From: UBA7672 sp044224605 | GTDB taxonomy: Bacteria > Pseudomonadota > Alphaproteobacteria > Caulobacterales > Hyphomonadaceae | NCBI GenBank assembly: GCA_044224605.1 | Contig: JBGAKC010000020.1 | Span: 1-64,000, forward strand | Direction: 5' to 3' | Length of the DNA: 64,000 nucleotides | In this document: positions 19,104-26,983 of the stretch, one piece after another | How positions within the stretch are numbered: position 1 is the stretch's first letter | How the letters are laid out: every line of letters begins with the position of its first letter | Made by a program: the position numbers and the translations under genes | The notes under the pieces: model-generated | Database searches by the model: none | Told to the model about the DNA's origin: nothing | The model's input: only the letters and a program-made list of their open reading frames with translations

Positions 19104-19748
19104 TCAGTCTGGCTGGCGCGGTTCGAGGGGCGGGATGTAGAGCTTCTCCTTTGGTTTCTTTCTGTCGGTGACCGGCAAATCCAGTCTCAGTGTTGCCTTG
19201 ATAAGATCGGCGACCTGACGCGGATTGCTGATGCCGACGATGGCCCAGGCGCGGTTCACGTAACGGCTGGGTTGGGTCCAGAAGGTGATGTCGCCAGTTG
19301 CTCTGTCCCGGATGCGGAGGACCTTGATGCTGGCGGCGTCGTAGCTGCGCTCCCGGCGTACGAGAAACTGCGACACCACGATTACGCGGCGATCGGTGAG
19401 GCCATAGGAGTCATGGGAGGGCGAGAAGACTGCGTGTACGATGCCCCAACCCAGGCTGATCGTGACGCCGACGGCGATGACGGTGACATAGGCGATCATG
19501 AGGCCCGAGATCTCGCCCTTCAGGATCGAAGTCGCGAAGCCATACGACATCAAGGCAAGCCAGACGGGGAGAAAGACCGCAGCGTAGATATTGCGGCCGA
19601 TCCAGTGCGGGCCGCGGCCGCTGGCGTGCCAGATCAGCTGTTCGCCGGGTTGCAGCAACGGCGTGATGACGGCGCGGGAGTCGCTCGCTCGCCTGCCGGG
19701 AAGCAAGGCAGGCGATGGCTTGCTCCAGTTGCCGATTTCCTTAGTCAA
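19104..19748 (-). CDS. PH-like (bPH) membrane protein, TTG start
   Basis: This 214-residue protein has LQPGEQLIWHASGRG, two transmembrane segments (about residues 55-75 and 83-105), and LTDRRVIVVSQFL, with the ending ISNPRQVADLIKATL. The start is set at the TTG at 19748 because the resulting N terminus, TKEIGNWSK, matches that of the adjacent paralogue (MAKEIGNWSK). The TTG codon sits inside the end of the upstream gene (TTGACTAA), so the pair is translationally coupled. The shared peptide shows a recent tandem duplication. Function unknown. Confidence 0.75.
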   Translation of the reverse strand: MTKEIGNWSKPSPALLPGRRASDSRAVITPLLQPGEQLIWHASGRGPHWIGRNIYAAVFLPVWLALMSYGFATSILKGEISGLMIAYVTVIAVGVTISLGWGIVHAVFSPSHDSYGLTDRRVIVVSQFLVRRERSYDAASIKVLRIRDRATGDITFWTQPSRYVNRAWAIVGISNPRQVADLIKATLRLDLPVTDRKKPKEKLYIPPLEPRQPD

Positions 19749-20343
19749 GCGTGGTGACCTTGATCTGCGGGGCGAGCGTGGTTCGGATGAGGTCTGCCGT
19801 TTGCGCGGGATTTTCCACGTCCGCAAGGACGGTCATCAGCGATGCGGGCATGCTATCGCGAGCGCCTGGCCGATCATGACGGATGACGATGTCGCCGCGC
19901 ACCGGACCGCCGCGTACGGCGATCTCGCGGATGCCCACCCCGTCGATATCGACCGGCATGGGCAAATGGCGCGGACGCACGAGGATACGCTTGCGCGTGA
20001 GGATGTAGGTTTGCGGCAGGTAGTCCTTCAGCGTCATCGCGAAGCCCATCCCGAGGAACGCAGTCAGGATCGCCATTAATACCAGGGCCTCGACTTCAGC
20101 CGTGCCGATGGCGCCGAGGAGCGTAATGCAAAGGCACGCAAAGCCGGCGCCCGCGATGGTCATGATCGCGCCATGCGGTCCCTTGAGTTCGGGCGTGCGG
20201 TAGCGGCTCTCGCCAGTCCAGACCGGCTTTTCGCCTGGCTCGAGCGGAGCGGCGGACGACTTCGTGCGCCGAGCGGGCGATGGCTTGCGCGGCAGTGTCG
20301 CGAAACGCTGCGTCTTGCTCCAGTTGCCGATTTCTTTGGCCAT
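19741..20343 (-). CDS. PH-like (bPH) membrane protein
   Basis: This 200-residue protein begins MAKEIGNWSK, then a basic low-complexity stretch, LEPGEKPVWTGESRY, two transmembrane segments (about residues 58-78 and 82-103), and LTRKRILVRPRHLPMP. The ending VENPAQTADLIRTTL is common to the set. It is the upstream member of a coupled pair with the paralogue ending at 19104. The next gene upstream ends 19 bases away, so they may share a transcript. Confidence 0.75.
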   Translation of the reverse strand: MAKEIGNWSKTQRFATLPRKPSPARRTKSSAAPLEPGEKPVWTGESRYRTPELKGPHGAIMTIAGAGFACLCITLLGAIGTAEVEALVLMAILTAFLGMGFAMTLKDYLPQTYILTRKRILVRPRHLPMPVDIDGVGIREIAVRGGPVRGDIVIRHDRPGARDSMPASLMTVLADVENPAQTADLIRTTLAPQIKVTTLD

Positions 20344-20362
20344 CCCCCAACGAGCTCCTGTT

Positions 20363-21121
20363 TCACAATTCCTTCGGAGGGGCGTGGGCGTCGATCTGGA
20401 TCCAGGTTTGTTCGGAGAAGGCGAGGAGGGCGCCTGACCGAGAGAAGAGGGCGGAGCCGGCGAAGTGCTTGCGGCGGTCCTGGCCTTTCGACCAGGCGAT
20501 CGCGATTATGGGAGCGTCCGGCTTCGGGCGCGTGATGATCTTCGTGGACATGCGGCCAAGGAGGATCGGCTCCTTGTCGATGGCGAAGGCGCCGGGACAG
20601 TCGAGCGCGGCCCAGATGAATTCGGGGGCGATACGGCCGGAAGAATCTGCGAGGTCGGGCGTCGGATGCCAAGGCGCGGCGACGACAGGGAAGGTGTTCG
20701 GGTTGTCGAGGCCCGATGGTTCCTTGAGCCAGTCGGGGAAAATGCGGAGGCCGTCGCCTTCCTTGCGCGCGGGGCCGCAGACAAAGCAGTGGGGGAGGAC
20801 GTGATCCTCAGCGCCGCGATAAGTGGCGGAAGCGACGGTCGCGGCTTCGAGGCCAGGGGATTTCACGTCTGGTGTTTCGAGATGGGTCGGGCGCAGCGAC
20901 ATGATGAGGATGCGTGTGTTCGCATCGTCGGTCATGATGTCGATGCCGTTGCTTGTCGTGTGGACGCGCAGCGTCTGGTCGAGCGGGATAGTGGCGCGCA
21001 GCGTGGCCTCGACCGCGTCGGCCTTCGGCAGGAACTGCGCGGCGAGGCCGGCGGAATAGCCGCCATTGCCGCTGTCGTGCGGTCCATTGAAGCGGCGGGC
21101 GATGCGGATGGTTTCGGTCAT
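20363..21121 (-). CDS. Hotdog-fold thioesterase-like protein
   Basis: This 252-residue protein begins FNGPHDSGNGGYSAG and carries HCFVCGPARKEGDGLRIF in the middle, followed by a helix-like EFIWAALDCPGAFA. I associate this pattern with double-hotdog acyl-CoA thioesterase-like proteins in actinobacteria and alphaproteobacteria. A thioester hydrolase or binding role is inferred only from that resemblance. It lies 19 bases upstream of the PH-like pair on the same strand and may be the first gene of that transcript. Confidence 0.55.
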   Translation of the reverse strand: MTETIRIARRFNGPHDSGNGGYSAGLAAQFLPKADAVEATLRATIPLDQTLRVHTTSNGIDIMTDDANTRILIMSLRPTHLETPDVKSPGLEAATVASATYRGAEDHVLPHCFVCGPARKEGDGLRIFPDWLKEPSGLDNPNTFPVVAAPWHPTPDLADSSGRIAPEFIWAALDCPGAFAIDKEPILLGRMSTKIITRPKPDAPIIAIAWSKGQDRRKHFAGSALFSRSGALLAFSEQTWIQIDAHAPPKEL

Positions 21122-21163
21122 CCGTGAAGGATACCGTCAGTGCGGGCCAGCGGCTAGCCAGGG

Positions 21164-22204
21164 CTATTTCTCCACCGCCAGCCCCGCTTCGCGCCAGGCT
21201 TTCATGCCGCCGTCGAGGGCGGTGGCGTGCATGTAGCCGAGGGAGCGGAGGGTGGCGGCGGCGAGCGTGGAGATCTTGCCGAGCTCGCAGACGGTGACGA
21301 TGCGGATGGTGGGGTCGGGGAAGGCCTCGTTGACACGAAGCTCGAGCTGGCCGCGCGGGAGGAACATGGCGCCGGGGAGGTGGCCGGCGTCGAACTGGTC
21401 GCGCTCGCGCACGTCGACGACGATGAGGTCGTTGCGGCGTGCGGCGAGGCGGGTGGAGAGTTCGGTCATCGACATGAAGGGCGTCGCGGCGCTGGCTTCG
21501 GCCAGGATCTGGGCGACGGATTTCTTGCCGCTCATATTGACGCGCAGGGCTTCAGTGAGGTGGGTCGGAGCCTTGATGTCGAGTGCGCGCATCGCGGCGA
21601 CGAATTCAGCACGATCGGTTTTCTGGAGGCGCGGGTTGGTGGCGATCTCCTCCCCGATCGTGGAGCTGGTGCGGCCTTTGTATTCGTGCGCGGGGTGGAT
21701 GTGGGTGGCGGGGTCAAGCTTCAGCAGCTTGTTGAAGAGTGATTCATAGAGGCGTTCCGGGTCGCCTGTTGGCAGGTCCGTGCGGCCGGCGCCGCCCATG
21801 AGGAGCGTGTCGCCGGTGAAGGCGCGCTGGCCGTCTTCGTCTTTCACGATGAGCGAAATCGAGTCGGCAGTGTGGCCGGGCGTCGCCATGGCCTGCACGC
21901 GCAGCTCGCCGACCATGATCATGTCGCCGTCGTCCAGGCGCAGGTCGACGAGGGGGGCTGCGGAGAGATGGCTCATCACCACCTGCGCGTTCAGCGCTTT
22001 CGCTATTTCGCGGGCGGCCGAGAAATGGTCGGCGTGTGTGTGCGTGTCGATGGCGTAGCGGATGGCGAGGCCGTGCCGCGAGGCTAGGCCGCGATAGCGC
22101 TCGATGGCGGTTATTTCGGGGTCGATGACGGCGGCGACGTGCGTCTTCGGGCAGCCGATGATGTAGGAGCGGCAACCGCCCACTTCGATGGTTTCGAGGA
22201 TCAT
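21164..22204 (-). CDS. Metallo-beta-lactamase fold protein fused to rhodanese
   Basis: This 346-residue two-domain protein has an N-terminal MBL-fold hydrolase with THTHADH (metal site), ATPGHT and TGDTLLMGGAGRTD, resembling persulfide dioxygenases of the ETHE1 type. The C-terminal rhodanese domain (about residues 245-346) has the active-site Cys in VCELGKIS. The family oxidises glutathione persulfide to sulfite and moves sulfane sulfur. The ATG at 22204 begins MILETIEVGGC. Its job is probably sulfide or persulfide detoxification, though no sulfide:quinone reductase is next to it. Confidence 0.82.
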   Translation of the reverse strand: MILETIEVGGCRSYIIGCPKTHVAAVIDPEITAIERYRGLASRHGLAIRYAIDTHTHADHFSAAREIAKALNAQVVMSHLSAAPLVDLRLDDGDMIMVGELRVQAMATPGHTADSISLIVKDEDGQRAFTGDTLLMGGAGRTDLPTGDPERLYESLFNKLLKLDPATHIHPAHEYKGRTSSTIGEEIATNPRLQKTDRAEFVAAMRALDIKAPTHLTEALRVNMSGKKSVAQILAEASAATPFMSMTELSTRLAARRNDLIVVDVRERDQFDAGHLPGAMFLPRGQLELRVNEAFPDPTIRIVTVCELGKISTLAAATLRSLGYMHATALDGGMKAWREAGLAVEK

Positions 22205-22253
22205 GGCCCAAGCCTCCCGACGCCGGTGTTCTAGCGGGGGGAGGCGCTGCGGG

Positions 22254-22634
22254 CTAGTCGTCGCGCTGGCCGTCCCGGTATCCGTCGCGATAGCCGTCGG
22301 CGTAGTCGTCATCGTCGTCATGGCGGTCGCGACCGCCATGATGATCGCCGCGGCGGTCATCATAATAATAGGGCGTGGTCACCGGAACAGTGCAGTAGGA
22401 ATAGCCGCCCGGATGCATGTTGTAGCCGATCTGCTGGAACGGATACTGCGGATAGGATGTGGCGAGCATGTCGGAGACGAACTCGCGATACATGCCACTC
22501 GGGCAGGGCGGGTTCATCTGGTTGTCGAGCTCGTAGCTGAGCTGGCTCAGGCCGTACGAAAAGGCTTCGAGGTCTTCGGTAGCGCAAGCGGCAGTCGCTG
22601 CAGCAAGCGGCGCAATCAGCAGATGTCGTTTCAA
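22254..22634 (-). CDS. Small lipoprotein with repetitive Asp/Arg/His-rich tail
   Basis: This 126-residue product is read from TTG at 22634, which has a GGGGAG ribosome site six bases upstream and gives MKRHLLIAPLAAATAAC, a plausible lipoprotein signal. The middle is Tyr/Pro-rich (SYPQYPFQQIGYNMHPGG). The tail is low complexity, rich in His and Asp (DRRGDHHGGRDRHDDDDD), and ends in a short repeat of DGYRDG units. The His/Asp content could bind metal ions, but that is a guess. Its neighbours give no hint of function. Confidence 0.55.
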   Translation of the reverse strand: MKRHLLIAPLAAATAACATEDLEAFSYGLSQLSYELDNQMNPPCPSGMYREFVSDMLATSYPQYPFQQIGYNMHPGGYSYCTVPVTTPYYYDDRRGDHHGGRDRHDDDDDYADGYRDGYRDGQRDD

Positions 22635-22801
22635 GGTCAGCTCCCCAGCGTTCCCTTCCCGGAATGATTGAACGGGAATTTGTGGGCGGAATCCAGGCAA
22701 GTGATCGTCATCGGCGGGAAATTCTCGAGGAACGCCAAACCTTAATCCAGATCAGGCGGACGGAACACGATGCGGCTGGGGCCGTTGGCTGAGGAGGAGA
22801 G

Positions 22802-22969
22802 ATGAGCATGGCCACGCGAACGCACGATACATCCGAAAACACTCCGCAGACGGACGGCAATACTATTTCGACGCCGCTGTCGAGATATATCGGGCTGGCC
22901 ATCATCGGAGCGATCATGATGATCATGGTCGCGCTGCAGAGCGCGGGGGCGCACAGCCTAGCCCAGTAG
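22802..22969 (+). CDS. Small single-span membrane protein (55 residues)
   Basis: A strong ribosome site (GAGGAGGAGAG) sits directly upstream of the ATG at 22802. The 55-residue product has a polar, Thr-rich N terminus followed by one hydrophobic helix (about residues 29-50, GLAIIGAIMMIMVAL). The stop overlaps the 3' end of the convergent DUF1697 gene by 12 bases. The good ribosome site and clean membrane segment support a real gene; the function is unknown. Confidence 0.55.
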   Translation: MSMATRTHDTSENTPQTDGNTISTPLSRYIGLAIIGAIMMIMVALQSAGAHSLAQ

Positions 22970-23494
22970 CATGTCCTGAAGCTGCAGGACCGTGTTCCAG
23001 TTGCGCGCGGTTCCCGTCACGAGCTTTTTCGGCAGAACGAGTTTCGACTGGCCGATGGAGGGGCCGTAGTCGATGTAGATCTCGCGGCCGTTGACCTTCA
23101 GTTGTTCGCCTCTGTCGTACTTTTCCCGGAAGCCCTTGAGCCAGGCGTCGACGGCGTTCGCGTCGGGCTTGTTCTTGCAGACGACGCAGACGAGGTGGGC
23201 GGGATCGTCCTTGGCTTTCTTCGGGAACGGGTTTGCCTTGATTATGGCGGCCCATTCGTCGGGATTGCGGACCATGACTTCGGAGACGAGGCCGAAGGTC
23301 TTCTTGATGGCGGCTTCAAGCGTGGTTTCGAGTTTGGCGTCTGGCGTCTTCTTAGTATCGAAGACGAGATTGCCTGAGGCAACGAGCGTGCGGGTGTTCG
23401 TATAGCCGAGCTTTTCTGCTTCCTCCTTCAGCTCCTTCATCGTGACCTTGCGGCCGCCGACGTTCACGGCGCGAAGGAGGGCGAGGTATCTCAC
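22958..23494 (-). CDS. DUF1697 domain protein
   Basis: This 178-residue cytoplasmic protein belongs to the DUF1697 family. The opening MRYLALLRAVNVGGRKVTM, the TRTLVASGNLVF strand, and the ending ARNWNTVLQLQDML are all typical. The function of the family is not established. Its ATG overlaps the stop of the upstream GNAT gene by ATGA (23491-23494), so the two are translated together. Confidence 0.88.
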   Translation of the reverse strand: MRYLALLRAVNVGGRKVTMKELKEEAEKLGYTNTRTLVASGNLVFDTKKTPDAKLETTLEAAIKKTFGLVSEVMVRNPDEWAAIIKANPFPKKAKDDPAHLVCVVCKNKPDANAVDAWLKGFREKYDRGEQLKVNGREIYIDYGPSIGQSKLVLPKKLVTGTARNWNTVLQLQDMLLG

Positions 23495-24042
23495 GCGAGC
23501 GTCTTGCGCATTTCGACGAGGTGGAAGTCGCGCGTGGTCTCGCCGGATGTCTCGCTGAAGGGGAAGGGGATCGTGGCGCCGGTGAGGTGATAGCCGCGGC
23601 GCTCGTACCAGGCGATGAGCGCGGTGCGGAGATTGATGACGGTCATCACCATCTGGTTGGCGCCCCAGAGCTCCTGCACGCGGCGCTCAGCTTCGGCGAT
23701 CACGGTCTTGCCGAGGCCGGCGCCGTGGGTGTGGGGTTCGATGGCGAACATGCCGAAATAGGCGGCGTTGACCGGGTTGGCCTGCGAGGGATCGCCAGCG
23801 AGGCCCTGCAGCAGGCAGCAGCCAGCGATCTTGCCGCCGATTTCGGCGATGAGGAAGCGCGTATCTTCCCGGCCGACGAGCGTCGAGATTTCCTCATTGC
23901 TTGTGCGCGGGCCTTTCAGGAGGTGGGCCTCGGAGACCCAGCTTCCGGCGGTGTCGGGGCTGCGATAGGCGCGCTCGATGAGGGAAACCAGCGCGGGCGC
24001 GTCGGCCTGACGGGCATAGCGGAATGTGGGGGTGTCGGTCAT
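23491..24042 (-). CDS. GNAT family N-acetyltransferase
   Basis: This 183-residue GNAT-fold enzyme transfers an acyl group from CoA to an amine. The fold begins at FRYARQADAPALVSLIERAY. The acetyl-CoA loop is represented by FAIEPHTHGAGLGKTVIAEAE, and the late strand by LIAWYERRGYHLTG. The ATG at 24042 is preferred because it begins just before the first strand. The substrate cannot be inferred. It is upstream of and overlapping the DUF1697 gene. Confidence 0.85.
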   Translation of the reverse strand: MTDTPTFRYARQADAPALVSLIERAYRSPDTAGSWVSEAHLLKGPRTSNEEISTLVGREDTRFLIAEIGGKIAGCCLLQGLAGDPSQANPVNAAYFGMFAIEPHTHGAGLGKTVIAEAERRVQELWGANQMVMTVINLRTALIAWYERRGYHLTGATIPFPFSETSGETTRDFHLVEMRKTLA

Positions 24043-24204
24043 GGTAGTTTCTTGTCGGCTTGGGGAGGTTCCGATCCGCCTCGCTAAATCCACGGACCGG
24101 GGCGAAGGTCAAGCGAGGTTTTGTGACCATGTGCATGATGGCGCGGGCTTCACCATCGTTTCGCAAGGGCATAAGCCTGATGCGATGACACCGAGGAGGC
24201 CGTC

Positions 24205-24666
24205 ATGAGGATGATCGCGATTGCCGCGCTGGCGCTGGGCGCGTCGGCGGGGGCCGTGGCGCAGCAGGGGCTGCCGCCGGAGGCGATGTTCTGCGATCCG
24301 TCGAGCTACAAGTATGACGCCGTGGCGGCGGCGCCGGCGACGCACAGGGTTTTGTTCGAGGACGAGCATGTGCGCGTTCTGGAGATCAACCTGCCGTCGC
24401 AGGCGTCCGAGCAGATACATGTTCATGCGCTGCCGAGCGTGATCATGGGCGAGACGGGCGGCGAGGGCGGCGCGAAGTTCCGCTACACGGAATACCGCAT
24501 GATGGACGGAAAGTTCGTGGAGACGGGGTTCAACGATGTCGAGCCGTCCGCAGGATATCGCGCCGTGTGGACCGGTCCGGAGGGGCCGCACCGGATCACC
24601 AATACCGGGCCGGTGAGCGTCAAGTTCCAGCGCATCGAGATCAAGCCGGAAAGCTGCGCGAAGTAA
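24205..24666 (+). CDS. Secreted cupin-like protein
   Basis: This 153-residue protein has a signal peptide (about residues 1-19, ending GAVAQ). The mature part resembles a single cupin domain: VRVLEINLPSQASEQIHVH, with candidate metal-binding His residues, followed by beta strands and GPEGPHRITNTG. Secreted cupins of this size are often of unknown function. The stop overlaps the start of the sulfotransferase (TAATG), so they form a unit. Confidence 0.75.
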   Translation: MRMIAIAALALGASAGAVAQQGLPPEAMFCDPSSYKYDAVAAAPATHRVLFEDEHVRVLEINLPSQASEQIHVHALPSVIMGETGGEGGAKFRYTEYRMMDGKFVETGFNDVEPSAGYRAVWTGPEGPHRITNTGPVSVKFQRIEIKPESCAK

Positions 24667-26240
24667 TGGCGGGATTTGCCGATGTCGGGCCGCTGCTGCA
24701 GGCGGCGGGCCAGAAGCTCGCTGCGGGCGACCATCGCGGCGCGGAGGCGGACCTGCGTGCAGTGCTGAGGATCGCTCCGCAGGCGGCATCGGCGCATTTC
24801 ATGCTGGGAATCGTGGCGCAGATGCGGGGCGAGCATCAGGCGGCGGTGAAGGCCTTTGATGTGGCGCTCGCGATACAGCCGGGCTTCGGGCAGGCGATGG
24901 CGCAGAAGGCGCGGAGCCTCGAGGCGCTCGACCGTCGCGAGGAGGCGGTGAAGCTGGCGGAGGCGGCGGATCGACTGGCGCCGGATCCCTATTCGCAGGA
25001 CACGATCGGCGTGGTGATGACGCGCGCGGGACTGCACGCGAAGGCGGAGGAGCATTATGGGCGCGCGGCGCGGTCGGGGGCTGCGCCCGGGTACATCTAC
25101 AATCATGCGGCGACGCTGCAGTTCCTCGGGCGGTTCGACGAGGCGCGGGATCAATATCGCAAGGTGCTGGCGCGCGATCCGCAGCACGGGCCTTCCTGGG
25201 CGGGGCTGGTGCAGATCACGAAGCAGACGAAGGAACAGAACGAGATCGCGCGGCTGTCGATGATCGCATCGAAGTCGTCGAACGATGCGCAGGCCATGTA
25301 TGTGCTCGGGCATGCGCTGGCCAAGGCGTATGATGACATTGGCGACTACGCGCAAGCAGTGGAATGGCTCGACAAGGCGAAACGTCGCCTGCGCGGTCGA
25401 TACGATGAAGCAGAAGAGGCCGCGGTGTTTGCGGCGGCGGAGCGGAGTGTTGCGGCGAAGACGTCAGGGTTTGCCGCGGCGCGGCCGGTCTTTGTGGTCG
25501 GCATGCCGCGGACGGGGACGACGCTGGTCGAGCGCATCCTGTCGAGCCACACCGAAGTGGAGTCAGCGGGGGAGCTGAACGATTTTCCCTATGCGCTGAA
25601 GGCAGCGACCGGAGTGAAAGACGACCGGCTGATCAGTGCGCCGCTGATTGATGCGGGGATGACGGCGGATCTTGCACGCGTTGGGCGAAATTATGTGGCG
25701 CGCGTCAATGGGACGATGGGATTTGCGGGACGGTTCGTCGACAAGCTGCCGGTGAATGCGTTTCTTGCGCCGTTGATCCTGCAGGCCTTGCCGGAGGCGA
25801 GGGTGGTGATGCTGCGGCGGCATCCGGCGGATGTGGTGGTCAGCAGCTACCGGCAGGATTTCGCACAGGCGGGGCGGATGCTGGACTACACGCTCTCGCT
25901 GGAGGCGACGGCAGAGCATGTGGTGCGGTTCGATCACATGGCGAAGGCGTTCGCGGCGGCGCTGCCCAAGGATCGCTATTGCGAGGTCCGGTATGAGGAT
26001 GTGGTTGGCGATCTTGAAGCGCAGGTGAGGCGGCTGTTGGATTTCTGCGGACTGGACTTCGAGGAAGCGTGCGTGCGGTTCGAGGAGAATGCCTCGCCGG
26101 TGGCGACGGCGAGCGCTGCGCAGGTGAGGCAGAAGATCTATGCATCATCGGTGGCGCGGTGGAAGAAGTACCGGCCGGGGATCGATGTGGCGCTTCGCCG
26201 GTTGGTGGAAGCTGGGGTGATGAACGAAATGGAGTTGTAG
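24666..26240 (+). CDS. TPR-containing sulfotransferase family protein
   Basis: This 524-residue protein has an N-terminal region with about five tetratricopeptide-like helix pairs (residues 10-250) and a C-terminal sulfotransferase domain. The PAPS 5'-phosphosulfate loop is GMPRTGTTLVERIL, and VVMLRRHPADVVVSSYR is the expected 3'-phosphate-binding segment. The family moves sulfate from PAPS onto an acceptor, which could be a protein or small molecule; in bacteria the acceptor is usually unknown. Translation is coupled to the upstream cupin gene. Its TAG stop lies inside the palindromic repeat at 26237-26301. Confidence 0.85.
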   Translation: MAGFADVGPLLQAAGQKLAAGDHRGAEADLRAVLRIAPQAASAHFMLGIVAQMRGEHQAAVKAFDVALAIQPGFGQAMAQKARSLEALDRREEAVKLAEAADRLAPDPYSQDTIGVVMTRAGLHAKAEEHYGRAARSGAAPGYIYNHAATLQFLGRFDEARDQYRKVLARDPQHGPSWAGLVQITKQTKEQNEIARLSMIASKSSNDAQAMYVLGHALAKAYDDIGDYAQAVEWLDKAKRRLRGRYDEAEEAAVFAAAERSVAAKTSGFAAARPVFVVGMPRTGTTLVERILSSHTEVESAGELNDFPYALKAATGVKDDRLISAPLIDAGMTADLARVGRNYVARVNGTMGFAGRFVDKLPVNAFLAPLILQALPEARVVMLRRHPADVVVSSYRQDFAQAGRMLDYTLSLEATAEHVVRFDHMAKAFAAALPKDRYCEVRYEDVVGDLEAQVRRLLDFCGLDFEEACVRFEENASPVATASAAQVRQKIYASSVARWKKYRPGIDVALRRLVEAGVMNEMEL

Positions 26241-26301
26241 GGTGCATGTTGATGCACCGATTTCCCGTGATGCATTTACGTTACTCCCCAATGCACCCTA
26301 C
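26237..26301. repeat. Palindromic repeat element between convergent genes
   Basis: An 11-base perfect inverted repeat, GTAGGGTGCAT at 26237-26247 and ATGCACCCTAC at 26291-26301, encloses a smaller hairpin (GGTGCAT-GTTG-ATGCACC, 26241-26258). This looks like the short GGGTGCAT palindromes scattered in many proteobacterial genomes. The TAG stop codons of both convergent genes lie in the two arms. It may also act as a bidirectional terminator, although the T-runs are weak. Confidence 0.7.
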
Positions 26302-26867
26302 GGCGCCTCGCCGAACTTCTCGCCGGTGCCGGGCATGTAGACAGGCCCGAGCGGACCGGTCGCGCCTTTGAGGAAAGTGACTTTCGTTTCGAGGGTGAGG
26401 GACTGGCGCACCTTCAGCGCGGCCTGGAGAGCGGCGTAGTCGGGGCCGTCGCCGCCCATCGCGGCGGCGTCGCGCGTGGCGGCCCAGTGGTCGAGGCTGG
26501 CATAGCGGGTGGTGAGATAGACTTCGTCGTAGTCAGCTGAGGCTTCCTTGCCGTCGGGCGGGGGGATCACCTGCCACATGCCGACGATGCGCGCGCCGAT
26601 CTTCTCGAAGAAGGGCCAGATGCCCTTTTGCGAAGCTTCGAGGAATTGCGGAAAGGTTCCCTTCCTTATTTTCCAGTAGCGGATGGTGACGATTTCCTCG
26701 CCGGGCCGGGCGGCGAGGTTGCGGACGGGGCCGCGTGTGGCCGGGCCGTCGCGGTTCATCTGGATTGGATTGTTGTTGGGCGGGAGCTGCGAGGCGGAAG
26801 GCGCGCTCGGCTGCAACGTTGTGCAGGCGGTAAGGGCGAGGATAGCGACGGCGACGATGGCGCGCAT
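26298..26867 (-). CDS. Lipoprotein with NIPSNAP-like domain
   Basis: This 189-residue protein has a lipoprotein signal ending ALTAC (Cys15) and a Pro/Asn/Gln linker. The mature domain, with IVTIRYWKIRKGTFPQFLEA and GARIVGMWQVIPPPDG followed by YDEVYLTTRYASLDHWAATR, resembles the ferredoxin-like alpha/beta barrel of NIPSNAP proteins. Function is unknown. Its TAG stop falls within the right arm of the palindromic repeat. Confidence 0.7.
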   Translation of the reverse strand: MRAIVAVAILALTACTTLQPSAPSASQLPPNNNPIQMNRDGPATRGPVRNLAARPGEEIVTIRYWKIRKGTFPQFLEASQKGIWPFFEKIGARIVGMWQVIPPPDGKEASADYDEVYLTTRYASLDHWAATRDAAAMGGDGPDYAALQAALKVRQSLTLETKVTFLKGATGPLGPVYMPGTGEKFGEAP

Positions 26868-26983
26868 GACTGGCTCCTGTGAATCACCGCCAGCGTAGGC
26901 GTGGCGTGGGGTATGAGCAAAGGTCGAGTGACTTGGCTGCGGGGCGTCGCTATGCGGGCGCGATCACAAGATCGGGAATAAGC

